Assembly: GCA_051647125.1 (NCBI GenBank)
Contig: JBOFDP010000034.1
Span: 1 to 15,043 of the forward strand
Reading direction: 5' to 3'
DNA from: JBOFDP01 sp051647125
GTDB lineage: Bacteria; Bacteroidota; Bacteroidia; Chitinophagales; Chitinophagaceae
Length of the DNA stretch: 15,043 nt
The position numbers were made by a program, and so were the translations under genes. Every line of letters starts with the position of its first letter. The stretch's first letter is position 1. Shown here piece by piece: positions 6,638 through 14,560 of the stretch. A model generated the notes under the pieces. That model saw only the letters and a list, made by a program, of their open reading frames with translations. It searched no databases and was not told the DNA's origin.

Positions 6638-9600
6638 ATGCAAAAAAGAATAATATTTGCTATACTATTTTTATTTTTTGTGATAGCAATATTTTTAGAA
6701 TTATCCGGATGTAAGAAAAAGAAACCTTTAGATATTCATCCTCCATATAATACCTTTATTGATACTGCTACCCTTAAAATAAAAGTTATTAACCCACCCT
6801 TAGCCTCAGGGGTAGATGTTACGCTCCCTAATACAACAGTAAAATTACTGTTGTTTGATTCTAAAAATTTATATCTTTCTCAATCTACATATCATGGTAT
6901 TCATACTGAAGATACTGCTATTGTACTCAATGGTATTCCTATGGGTCATTATACAGCTCTTCTGATTGTAGATGGTCCGGGTATTACCAATCTTGGTTAT
7001 TTACAAGAAGGAGAACATGGTTATCCAGAGGTAGTAGATACTCTACAAAGTTTGTTAGCAGGTAGTTATGTAGGTGTATATTCGGATATAAGCTATGTAG
7101 GTGTTTCTAAGACATTATTAGTGAATAAGCCCAATAATGAAGGAGTATTACATATGCAACCTTTATATTCTATAATTTCTCAGGTAACCTTTGATTTGAA
7201 CAAAGTGGTTTCAGCTTGGCAACAAGTACCTCAAAAAACAGATGGCATGGCGATGCTTTTGTTTGAAGATAATACGTATGTTACAAAATTTTCTGTACCT
7301 GATTCATCCATTAAAAAAGGTAAGTTTAGTATTCCTATCGCACAAGGGGCAAATTATAGTTTTTTATTTGTAGATATGATACATCAAGATATTTGTGTAT
7401 TATCCGATTCTTTGAAAAAAGGAGAATCCTCTATACAAAGTATTCAATCTTTAGCAGAACGCTATAATAATAATATTCGTATGGGTATGGTAGGCACATT
7501 AGATATTCCTAAACCTACTATTGTCAACTTAAACAAAACAACAGAAAACTTATCAGTAGAAAACTGTATGGCTGAGGTAATTTTTACCTTTCCTGATGAT
7601 ATGAAGGATATTCCCAAACCTGTAAACTCCGAGGGTTTGGTTCTTTTAGAATTTCAAAATGGGAATCTTATTAGACAGATGTTGATTGATGAAGATTCTT
7701 TAAAAAATGCCTCATTTACCACTCAAGTATTGAAAGATAATAACTATTATTTTATAGTAGTAGATTTATTAAAAGAAGACGGACGTTTTTATTTATCAGA
7801 TTCTTTACAATCAGAAAAGGCTACTATCAACAATATTCAATCATGGGTAGAACCTTATAATCAAAACATGAGAATGGGTACTATTACCTCCAATATAGTA
7901 TCTCTTAAAGAAAATATGGTAGTACCTATTATTAATGGATTAGTTAACATTACCTTTGATTTATCTGCTTTAGTCAGTAGTCCTCTATTAGAAACTAATC
8001 AAACTGATGGTTTTGCATTATTAGAGTTTAAAGATGGGATATTTATAAAACAAATTGATATACCTTATATTACGGCTACAAATATTCCAGATACATATAC
8101 GGCTTCTGTTGTTAAATCTACAGGATATAGTTTTGTCTTTGCTGATTTAATGAAATCTACAGATGGTTCTTTTGAATTGAAGAATAATATATTATTACAG
8201 AATACTACTCTTAACAAAATGAAAGATTGCATAGAGCCATATCTTAATCAAAATATAAGAATGGGAGTTGTTGCTATAGCTAATCTTAATACCACTCCCA
8301 CAACTAATCCTATAAAAGTTAATAGCCTCATACAATCTGTTAAGGTAAACTTAGCAGGAAATATTGGATGCAGTAGTGAAAAAGAATGGACTACAGCCAT
8401 AAATTGGGCAATCTTAGTATTAGATCATACAGGATTTTATAAAAGGACCGTTGTTGCTAATGTAAATTATCAAACACTATCTACTACTCCTTTTAATGTA
8501 TGGAAAGGGAATCCTTATACTCTTGCTGTTATAGGAGAATTTGGGAGTACTGCTCTTCGAAATTTCCAAAATAATACCACTACTTATAATTATATTAAAA
8601 ATAATATTAACAATATACAACCCCATCAATATGCTTGGCTTGCAACGGATTCTGGAATTACTACAGAAAAAGTATCAGCTGATCATATACTAACTATTAA
8701 TGCTACAACTAATATTTTAACAAATGCTATACAGTCTTATATTCGTATGGATAGGATACCTATAAATACAATTTCTCAGTTAAGAGCATTAGGTAAAGGG
8801 TATAGTAATTTTGGTTGTAACCCTATAAAAATTACAGGTATAGTAACTACTGATGGTAGTGGTGAAAATGATATTAAAGATCTTATTATCTTACAAGATA
8901 AAATGAATATCCATGCAGCCATACCTATACAATTTAATACTCCTACTGGATTAAACAAAGGTGATCAAGTAACTATTGTTATACAAGATGGAAATTTAGA
9001 GAGAAATAATATAAATGCTAACAATATGCTTGTATTGGAAAATGTAACTTATACCAAAGACCCTTCAACAGCTATTGTTCCTAACCAATCTGTAAGTGTT
9101 TTATCGCTTGGTGATATTACTTCATTAACAGAGGATAATATTGCTCCATATGAGGCAATGTTAGTATCTGTTAATCATGTTGAGTTTAGATATTGGAAAG
9201 GACAAACGTATTATGACCTTATACATTTAAACCCTACAGTGGTAGACTTTATAGAATTAAGAGATGCCAATGTAAATGCCAATACACCTACTAGCAAGAG
9301 AGCAAAATTTAGATTAAAGATGAATACCTCTCTTTCTCAAATTAGTGGTTTTGGATTTCAACCCATTCCTGCAGGAAAAGGAAAAGTTGTAGGTGTTTTA
9401 GCAAAGAATAGTACTAATCAGTATGCCATACAGCCTAGGGATAAAAATGATATTTTTACAGACAATAATGTTCTAAATAGAGTCGATAAAGGAGTCGTTG
9501 TTCAGTGGATTGGATATCATCCTACATTGGATTATAACCTTATAAGTACTAATTGGGGGACTAACGTTTATGCTGCTGGTTCAATTTCAGGTGTTGCAAG

Positions 9601-10090
9601 AGAAAACTCTTTTGTGGAGGGAAATATGCCTGGTTTGGTTTATGAAAAAAATCCTGCTGGAGATGGATGGGCTAGTGCAAGGGAAGGTATTTATATTAAA
9701 TGGGCAGATGCAAAAGATATTGTTCCAGGAAGTGCTATTCTTTTTCGTGTGGATACTCGAGAGATGGTAACAGGAGAAGACTTAATAATTTCCCAAATTT
9801 CAGGAGAAAGAGGGACTTATTTTAGTTATGGTACAAATATTATTTATAGTATTTCTTACTCTATTAATGAAGGACCTTTTCAAGATCTTCCCCATGAAAT
9901 AGAAAGTGATTTGTGGTTTGGATCGGCAGGTTCCTGTCCATGGGTAATAACAAAAGGTTCTATTCCTATTACTATTCCTAATGTAGGAGGAGGAAGTCTG
10001 GTGATTGCTTTTACCTATAAAAGTGGTAGCGGTGGCAATGGTAATGCTCCTTGGTCTAGTATTACTCATGTTAAATTAGAACAAAAATGA
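6638..10090 (+). CDS. giant repeat-containing surface lipoprotein with DUF5689-like domain
   Basis: 1150 residues, first gene of a three-gene operon. A signal peptide ends in the lipobox LSGC (22-25), so Cys25 should be lipidated and the protein anchored in the outer membrane. The N-terminal 700 residues contain about five diverged copies of a 100-130-residue beta-rich module. The clearest three lie near 183-284, 313-417 and 436-547. Each has a 'DG-A-LLEF-DG' strand, a 'YSFVFVD' strand, and an end motif N-(I/M)RMG. A weaker copy near 568-706 ends SYIRMDRIP. Residues about 710-943 (GCNPIKITGIVTTDGSGEND through AIQPRDKNDIF) look like DUF5689, an OB-like domain of Bacteroidota surface proteins. 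The last 200 residues form a Gly/Trp-rich beta domain of unknown type. There is no catalytic motif. The modules may be distantly related to DUF4493. A role in surface binding is inferred. Confidence 0.85.
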   Translation: MQKRIIFAILFLFFVIAIFLELSGCKKKKPLDIHPPYNTFIDTATLKIKVINPPLASGVDVTLPNTTVKLLLFDSKNLYLSQSTYHGIHTEDTAIVLNGIPMGHYTALLIVDGPGITNLGYLQEGEHGYPEVVDTLQSLLAGSYVGVYSDISYVGVSKTLLVNKPNNEGVLHMQPLYSIISQVTFDLNKVVSAWQQVPQKTDGMAMLLFEDNTYVTKFSVPDSSIKKGKFSIPIAQGANYSFLFVDMIHQDICVLSDSLKKGESSIQSIQSLAERYNNNIRMGMVGTLDIPKPTIVNLNKTTENLSVENCMAEVIFTFPDDMKDIPKPVNSEGLVLLEFQNGNLIRQMLIDEDSLKNASFTTQVLKDNNYYFIVVDLLKEDGRFYLSDSLQSEKATINNIQSWVEPYNQNMRMGTITSNIVSLKENMVVPIINGLVNITFDLSALVSSPLLETNQTDGFALLEFKDGIFIKQIDIPYITATNIPDTYTASVVKSTGYSFVFADLMKSTDGSFELKNNILLQNTTLNKMKDCIEPYLNQNIRMGVVAIANLNTTPTTNPIKVNSLIQSVKVNLAGNIGCSSEKEWTTAINWAILVLDHTGFYKRTVVANVNYQTLSTTPFNVWKGNPYTLAVIGEFGSTALRNFQNNTTTYNYIKNNINNIQPHQYAWLATDSGITTEKVSADHILTINATTNILTNAIQSYIRMDRIPINTISQLRALGKGYSNFGCNPIKITGIVTTDGSGENDIKDLIILQDKMNIHAAIPIQFNTPTGLNKGDQVTIVIQDGNLERNNINANNMLVLENVTYTKDPSTAIVPNQSVSVLSLGDITSLTEDNIAPYEAMLVSVNHVEFRYWKGQTYYDLIHLNPTVVDFIELRDANVNANTPTSKRAKFRLKMNTSLSQISGFGFQPIPAGKGKVVGVLAKNSTNQYAIQPRDKNDIFTDNNVLNRVDKGVVVQWIGYHPTLDYNLISTNWGTNVYAAGSISGVARENSFVEGNMPGLVYEKNPAGDGWASAREGIYIKWADAKDIVPGSAILFRVDTREMVTGEDLIISQISGERGTYFSYGTNIIYSISYSINEGPFQDLPHEIESDLWFGSAGSCPWVITKGSIPITIPNVGGGSLVIAFTYKSGSGGNGNAPWSSITHVKLEQK

Positions 10091-10113
10091 TAATAAATTA
10101 AATATTAGTTTTT

Positions 10114-11958
10114 ATGAAAAAGACATTATTTATATTAATTCTTTTATCAATAGGAATAATATTATTAGAGTCTTGCAACAAGTTATTTCCATTTGAGTTT
10201 GACGAGGGTAATAATGTCGAGAGTTTTGAGATAGATAATTTTACTTATGGTATTCAGTTGGGGACTCCCATTATCAATCCAAATGTAGAGGATCCTTTGA
10301 ATGGAGTGTATGGGAGTATAACTTTAGTGGTGAACAAGGGAGATCAATATTTTCCTTTGGTATTTAATATTAAAGATATTAAGCTTTCTGCTGGTGCAGT
10401 AATACGTAATTGGCCCAATGAATTGTCATTAACATTTCTTACCCCTACAGACCCACCTAAAGAATTTTATGTGGTATCTGCGCATGGTAAAGTAAAAAAA
10501 TGGATAATTTCTATACAAAATCGCACACCCTCTCTTCCTGATCCTAATAAAAGAAATACTGATATATTGAGTTTTTCTTTTAAGGAAGGTTCTGTTCTGT
10601 TAAATGGTAAGGATGAAATGTATTCTTCTGATGTGGCATTAAAAGATGATTCTGTACTCTTGGTATATTATACAGATGGTACTTTGCCTATTAATTTTCC
10701 TATCGAGATTAAACCAAGTTTACGATTGCCCAATGGGGCATATTTAGAAAATCCGAGTGATACCAATGCAATGAAGTTTGTACAATTGGGAGATGTAAAA
10801 ACAATAATGGTTATAGCTGCAGACAGTCTTAAGAAAAAAATTTGGTATGTTGCTTTAAAACCTATTGTATTACCCCCCCCACCTCCAGGTACTAATTATA
10901 GTGATGCTGCTGCTATTACTGATTTTAGTATTGGGAATTATGCTCCTGCAGCATTTCTTAGTTTTGGGCAACCAGTAATAGATACCAATTCTTATACTAT
11001 CTATCTTCCAGAATATAATAGTTATTTGTTTAATAAACCAATTGTCATGGTAGTGGCAAATCTTGGATTATCACCTCAAGCAACTACAGGTAATGATTAT
11101 ACAGGTATTTTTTCTTTTTCTGATTTTACAGATACTAAAACTATAGTGGTCATAGCAGAAAGTGGCAAACAAAAAATTTGGAAAGTACAGTTATTGTATA
11201 GTCCTCAGCTTAATAATAGTGGATTTGAACAATGGAGTCAGAAAGATAACTATTCTGTAATTAATGGAGGCCATTGGATAAATAATAACTTTTTACCCAA
11301 TAATATGGTACATTCTGTGTCCATAGTAAATGATGTTTTTGATGCTTTTGAAGGTAACAAATGTGCAGAAATAACGACACAGTATATTATAAGAGGTGCA
11401 GCAGGTGTTAATTCTACTACGCCAGTATGTGGGGGTATGATATTCTTAGGAGCATTTAACTTTAGTGCTAGCGAAGATGCAATACGAGATCCTTTACGTA
11501 CTTACAATTTTGGTATTCCATTTATTTATGCACCTACATATATACATGTAGCACTGAAATATTTACCCTATAAACCAGTGATAAAAGCTACTATTAAAAA
11601 TTTTAATTATGTATTTGGCAATGCAGTACCCAATTTTGAAATTACTAATACCGGAGAAACAGATAAATGTGATGTTTCTATAAAAATATATGATGCTGAT
11701 AATAATGTTATAGGTACTGGTAATTTTAGTACTAATGAAACTATTAGTGATTGGAAAGAAATTTATATTCCTATTGCTTATAAGAGTACAGCCTCTCCAG
11801 CTAAGTTGGATATACGTTGTAGTTCTAGTCAGGGAGGATTAAATTATATTGGAGGCTCTGGGGCTACCGGAGGATCTAGTAATTCCATAGGGAGTAAACT
11901 CTATTTAGATGATATTAAATTGTGGTATACGCCAGTGTCTACTATGCCTAAAATATAA
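10114..11958 (+). CDS. PCMD-like surface lipoprotein with three Ig-like repeats
   Basis: 614 residues. The signal peptide ends in the lipobox LESC (18-21), with Cys21 as the lipidation site. Three similar beta modules follow, at about 36-134, 148-248 and 266-361. Each starts near an 'I-SF-' strand and ends in a lysine-tryptophan strand: KKWIISI, KKIWYVAL and QKIWKVQL. This resembles the DUF5018-type Ig-like repeats of Bacteroidota lipoproteins. From GFEQW (370) to the end lies a domain that fits PCMD, the 'putative carbohydrate metabolism domain': GNKCAEITTQYI, GGMIFLGAF, then a beta-sandwich closing with KLYLDDIKLWYTP. No enzyme activity is established for PCMD as far as I know. It is 23 bases after the first lipoprotein gene and 3 bases before the barrel gene, so co-transcribed. 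A C8 tract (10873-10880) encodes part of a proline linker (254-258). Confidence 0.85.
   Translation: MKKTLFILILLSIGIILLESCNKLFPFEFDEGNNVESFEIDNFTYGIQLGTPIINPNVEDPLNGVYGSITLVVNKGDQYFPLVFNIKDIKLSAGAVIRNWPNELSLTFLTPTDPPKEFYVVSAHGKVKKWIISIQNRTPSLPDPNKRNTDILSFSFKEGSVLLNGKDEMYSSDVALKDDSVLLVYYTDGTLPINFPIEIKPSLRLPNGAYLENPSDTNAMKFVQLGDVKTIMVIAADSLKKKIWYVALKPIVLPPPPPGTNYSDAAAITDFSIGNYAPAAFLSFGQPVIDTNSYTIYLPEYNSYLFNKPIVMVVANLGLSPQATTGNDYTGIFSFSDFTDTKTIVVIAESGKQKIWKVQLLYSPQLNNSGFEQWSQKDNYSVINGGHWINNNFLPNNMVHSVSIVNDVFDAFEGNKCAEITTQYIIRGAAGVNSTTPVCGGMIFLGAFNFSASEDAIRDPLRTYNFGIPFIYAPTYIHVALKYLPYKPVIKATIKNFNYVFGNAVPNFEITNTGETDKCDVSIKIYDADNNVIGTGNFSTNETISDWKEIYIPIAYKSTASPAKLDIRCSSSQGGLNYIGGSGATGGSSNSIGSKLYLDDIKLWYTPVSTMPKI
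10873..10880 (+). repeat. C8 homopolymer tract in the PCMD-like lipoprotein gene
   Basis: Eight consecutive C lie at codons 254-256, within LPPPPPGT, the linker before the third Ig-like repeat. Runs of this length are rare in such AT-rich sequence and are typical sites of slipped-strand mispairing. A gain or loss of one C would remove the third repeat and the PCMD-like domain from the product. Confidence 0.7.
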
Positions 11959-11961
11959 ATT

Positions 11962-12822
11962 ATGAGTATTTTTAAAAATACACATTTGAGTCTCTCTTCA
12001 TTTCTCCTTTTTGGTATTATTTGTTTATGGATAAGTAGTCAAATACAAGCACAAAATACAGGTGATTTTTTATCAAGAGAATCAAAAGAAAATGTAATTC
12101 GAAAAAATATTTTGCAGATAGCCACTCTCTTAGGGACGGATATAGGAGGAGGAGTACCTTATGGTCATATCCCTAAAGATTTTCGCCCTTATCCACAGTT
12201 AAATATTTCGGTAGGTTTATGGTTTAATTATATTTTTAATCCTAATTGGCAGTTAGGGTTTACTACTACTTATAAAAAAGTAGCTTTGGCTGCCGATGCT
12301 CGTATGGAAAATGAATTTTTTAGGGCATATCTTAATGGAAGTACAGAACTTACAGAAGTATATTATACAGGAATTGCTCGACAAAGTATGAGTTTTACAA
12401 TGTTAGAATTTCCTTTGGTATGTAAATATGGATTGGGGAGAGAAGGAAGATATCGGATAGTTTTTGGAGCTTATGGAGCTTGGATTATGGATAAAAGTTT
12501 TTTGGTACATGCTAAAACGGGTTATCAGGGGCTAACACCTGATAATATATCTACTATTATTCCTGAAAGTGGTTTAGAATTAGATTTTGGATATGCTTTA
12601 CATAATTGGGAAGCTGGATTAGTATTGGGATATGAACAAGCTATTACCACAAGGCTGAATATAGATTTTATGATATATTCGGGATTTAAGGATATTGTAC
12701 AACCTTCAAAGAAATTTTTAAATTATAGTATGTTTCCTATGAGGTTAGGAATTCATTTGAGTTACAGCTTACTTGAATTTTCTCCTGATAAAGAGGACAA
12801 ATTTAAGTTTATATATAGGTAA
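11962..12822 (+). CDS. PorT-type outer-membrane beta-barrel protein
   Basis: 286 residues and third gene of the surface operon, starting 3 bases after the previous stop. A signal peptide (about 1-30) ends in QIQA, cleaved before Gln31. The mature protein has alternating amphipathic strands rich in Tyr, Gly and aromatic ends, such as PQLNISVGLWFNYIF, WQLGFTTTYKKVAL, MLEFPLVCKYGLG, YRIVFGAYGAWI, and a closing MRLGIHLSYSLL. The 'LEFPLVCKY' strand (family pattern 'YLEIPLLLKY') and the overall size fit the PorT/OmpA-like barrel family (PF13568-type) common in Bacteroidota. It probably sits in the outer membrane with the two lipoproteins as partners, as a small pore, anchor or secretion-related component. 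Which of these cannot be decided from sequence. Confidence 0.82.
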   Translation: MSIFKNTHLSLSSFLLFGIICLWISSQIQAQNTGDFLSRESKENVIRKNILQIATLLGTDIGGGVPYGHIPKDFRPYPQLNISVGLWFNYIFNPNWQLGFTTTYKKVALAADARMENEFFRAYLNGSTELTEVYYTGIARQSMSFTMLEFPLVCKYGLGREGRYRIVFGAYGAWIMDKSFLVHAKTGYQGLTPDNISTIIPESGLELDFGYALHNWEAGLVLGYEQAITTRLNIDFMIYSGFKDIVQPSKKFLNYSMFPMRLGIHLSYSLLEFSPDKEDKFKFIYR

Positions 12823-12823
12823 A

Positions 12824-12849
12824 AGATTTTTTATTATATACAAAAATCT
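12824..12849 (+). terminator. AT-rich hairpin at the end of the surface operon
   Basis: AGATTTTT (12824-12831) and AAAAATCT (12842-12849) form a perfect 8-bp inverted repeat with a 10-base loop, starting 2 bases after the stop of the barrel gene. It may end the operon, although no T-run follows. It also lies directly before the -7 box of the next gene, so an operator role is possible. Confidence 0.4.
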
Positions 12850-12852
12850 CAG

Positions 12853-12860
12853 TATCTTTG
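12853..12860 (+). promoter_or_regulatory. -7 element of the DinB-family gene
   Basis: TATCTTTG matches TAnnTTTG, ending 20 bases before the ATG at 12881. The matching -33 position falls in a run of T (12829-12832) inside the upstream hairpin. It shows that the DinB-family gene can be transcribed separately from the surface operon. Confidence 0.55.
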
Positions 12861-12880
12861 AGTAAAAAATAATTGCTGTA

Positions 12881-13336
12881 ATGAAAAAAATAATTGAAAT
12901 TACAAAACAAATACGTACCAATTTTATTCATTTAACAGAAGGGCTTTCTTTAGATCGATTAAATAAAACCCCTGATAAATTTAACAATAATCTTATTTGG
13001 AATTTTGGACATACTATAATTACCCAACAAAACCTTACCTATAAGTTAGCTGCTATAGCCTCGTCAATACCTGTTCCTCTTATAGAAAAATATAGCAAAG
13101 GAACAAAACCTTATATAAGTGTATCTCAGCAAGAGGTTGAAACTTTAAACCAATTGGCTTTTACTTTATTAGATCAATTTGAAGAAGATTACAATAAGCA
13201 AAGATTTTCAACATTTACTACCTATCAAACATCCTCAGGGCTTGTGCTTAATAATATAGAAAATGCGATGTTGTATAATATGGTACATGAAAATTTACAT
13301 TACGGCTTTTGTTTCGCAATAAAAAAATTAATCTAA
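12881..13336 (+). CDS. DinB-family metal-binding protein
   Basis: 151 residues, mostly helical, of the DinB/YfiT-like four-helix-bundle superfamily. The metal triad is visible: His44 in NLIWNFGH and His136 and His140 in HENLHYG, the usual positions for a divalent metal (Zn, Ni or similar). Members are often thiol-dependent transferases or damage-inducible proteins of unknown substrate; in Bacteroidota they are usually single genes named 'DinB family protein'. It is not related to DNA polymerase IV, also called DinB in Escherichia coli. The gene has its own promoter box at 12853-12860 and lies 58 bases after the surface operon and 110 bases before rsgA on the same strand. Its function is unknown. 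Confidence 0.85.
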   Translation: MKKIIEITKQIRTNFIHLTEGLSLDRLNKTPDKFNNNLIWNFGHTIITQQNLTYKLAAIASSIPVPLIEKYSKGTKPYISVSQQEVETLNQLAFTLLDQFEEDYNKQRFSTFTTYQTSSGLVLNNIENAMLYNMVHENLHYGFCFAIKKLI

Positions 13337-13425
13337 ACAATATTATTTTTCTATTCACGGATAAAAAGTTTGGCTTTCGATATTTTTTAGTCAATAAGTA
13401 TGGTTGTTTTAAATGTCTGTAGAGA

Positions 13426-13467
13426 TATAGTTTATAAAATTTATATATGCAAGGTATAGTTTATAAA
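13426..13467 (+). repeat. 13-bp direct repeat spanning the rsgA start
   Basis: TATAGTTTATAAA occurs at 13426-13438 and again at 13455-13467, 29 bases apart start to start, on either side of the ATG at 13447. It may be chance in AT-rich DNA, or a binding site or translational control element. No clear TAnnTTTG box is visible ahead of this gene. Confidence 0.45.
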
Positions 13468-14382
13468 TCTACAGGAAATTGGTATAATATAAAGTTGGAA
13501 GATCATACGTTTATAAAAGCGCGTATTAAAGGTATTATAAAGTTGGATAATGATATTACTGCCACTAATCCTATTGCTGTGGGTGATGTTGTACATATAG
13601 AAAAAGTAGAGAGTGATTTTTTAATAAATAATATCCTTGATAGAAAAAATGCTATTGTTAGGAAGGCTATTAAAAAATCAAAAGAACGCCATATTCTTAC
13701 TTCAAATATTGATCAAATTATTATACTTGTATCTCTTAAAAAACCATATACTCCACCTATCTTTGTGGATAAAATTTTAGCAACAGCAACAGCATACCAT
13801 ATATCCTCTACTATAATTTTTAATAAGATAGATTTGTACGAAGAAAAATTGTTCGCTAAAGCTATTGAGTATCAAAAAATGTATGCCTCTTTGGGTTATC
13901 CAAGCTATCTGATGAGTATAGAACAAAAAAAAGAAATAGCATGTCTAACAACAATTTTTAAGAAAAAAAATTCTTTACTTATAGGCTATTCTGGAGTAGG
14001 GAAAACAAGTTTGTTAAACATATTAATACCCAATAAAAATTTTCGTACCCAAACCTTAAATAAAGAAGGAGAAGGCAAGCATACCACTACCTTTGTAGAG
14101 CGGCATGATTTAGATTTTGGAGGTGCAGTAATTGATAGTCCTGGTATCAAAAAGTTTGATTTAATAGATATAGGAGAAGAAGAATTATCTCACTATTTTC
14201 CAGAGATGTTACCTTTTGTTAATCAGTGTCAATATAATAATTGCACTCATATCCATGAGCCTTATTGTAAGGTAATAAAGGCTGTAGAAAATGCTATTGT
14301 TTATCCACAACGATACAAAAATTATATATCTATGATGTTGGAAATTCAACAAGATAAAAAGTATAAATCAAAAAATTTATAA
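13447..14382 (+). CDS. rsgA: ribosome small-subunit-dependent GTPase RsgA
   Basis: 311 residues. RsgA is a circularly permuted GTPase that checks late maturation of the 30S subunit; GTP hydrolysis is stimulated by the ribosome. An N-terminal OB fold (1-70, with VGDVVHIE) precedes the GTPase domain in permuted order: G4 FNKIDL (125-130), G1 GYSGVGKTSLL (180-190), G2 KHTTTF (211-216) and G3 DSPGIKKFDL (230-239). The C-terminal zinc finger has Cys261, Cys266, His268 and Cys274. G3 is DSPG instead of the more common DTPG, a conservative change. All key residues are present and the length is normal. It is transcribed away from the DinB-family gene and followed by two tRNA genes. Confidence 0.97.
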   Translation: MQGIVYKSTGNWYNIKLEDHTFIKARIKGIIKLDNDITATNPIAVGDVVHIEKVESDFLINNILDRKNAIVRKAIKKSKERHILTSNIDQIIILVSLKKPYTPPIFVDKILATATAYHISSTIIFNKIDLYEEKLFAKAIEYQKMYASLGYPSYLMSIEQKKEIACLTTIFKKKNSLLIGYSGVGKTSLLNILIPNKNFRTQTLNKEGEGKHTTTFVERHDLDFGGAVIDSPGIKKFDLIDIGEEELSHYFPEMLPFVNQCQYNNCTHIHEPYCKVIKAVENAIVYPQRYKNYISMMLEIQQDKKYKSKNL

Positions 14383-14391
14383 ATAAAATAT

Positions 14392-14399
14392 TATTTTTG
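14392..14399 (+). promoter_or_regulatory. -7 element ahead of tRNA-Arg
   Basis: TATTTTTG matches TAnnTTTG and lies 10 bases before the first base of the tRNA, 9 bases after the rsgA stop. No TTG -33 box is seen at the right distance. Confidence 0.45.
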
Positions 14400-14409
14400 T
14401 GCCAAATTA

Positions 14410-14481
14410 GGCTCCATAGTTCAATGGATAGAACCGCAGTTTCCTAAACTGTTAATGCAAGTTCGATTCTTGCTGGGGCTA
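14410..14481 (+). tRNA. tRNA-Arg (anticodon CCT)
   Basis: A full cloverleaf of 72 bases. The acceptor GGCTCCA (14410-14416) pairs with TGGGGCT (14474-14480) with two G-U pairs. The D stem is GTTC/GAAC and the anticodon stem is GCAGT/ACTGT around the loop TTCCTAA, with anticodon CCT at 14443-14445 reading AGG. The T stem is GCAAG/CTTGC around TTCGATT. The discriminator is A at 14481 and CCA is not encoded. It lies 27 bases after rsgA. Confidence 0.93.
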
Positions 14482-14505
14482 CAAATTTTTGAGGTAGAAA
14501 TAAAA

Positions 14506-14536
14506 CTTGGTTTTTATATATTTTTATTTATATTTG
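14506..14536 (+). promoter_or_regulatory. promoter of tRNA-Lys
   Basis: CTTG at 14506-14509, a 19-base spacer and TATATTTG at 14529-14536 form a complete -33/-7 pair. The tRNA begins 24 bases later, at 14561. So tRNA-Lys has its own promoter rather than depending on the tRNA-Arg transcript. Confidence 0.65.
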
Positions 14537-14560
14537 CACCAGTTTTTTGAAAAAAACAAT

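Noticed and set aside
9570..10069. Open frames inside the large lipoprotein gene (plus 9570-9770, minus 9800-10069)
   Set aside because: Both overlap coherent domain sequence of the lipoprotein and lack start signals or family features.
6638..12822. Glycan-utilisation locus (PUL) interpretation of the surface operon
   Set aside because: There is no SusC/SusD pair, glycoside hydrolase, or regulator; the PCMD name alone does not show carbohydrate processing.
12881..13336. DNA polymerase IV (dinB) reading of the DinB-family gene
   Set aside because: The protein is a 151-residue helical metal-binding fold with a His triad and has no polymerase motifs; the shared name is coincidental.
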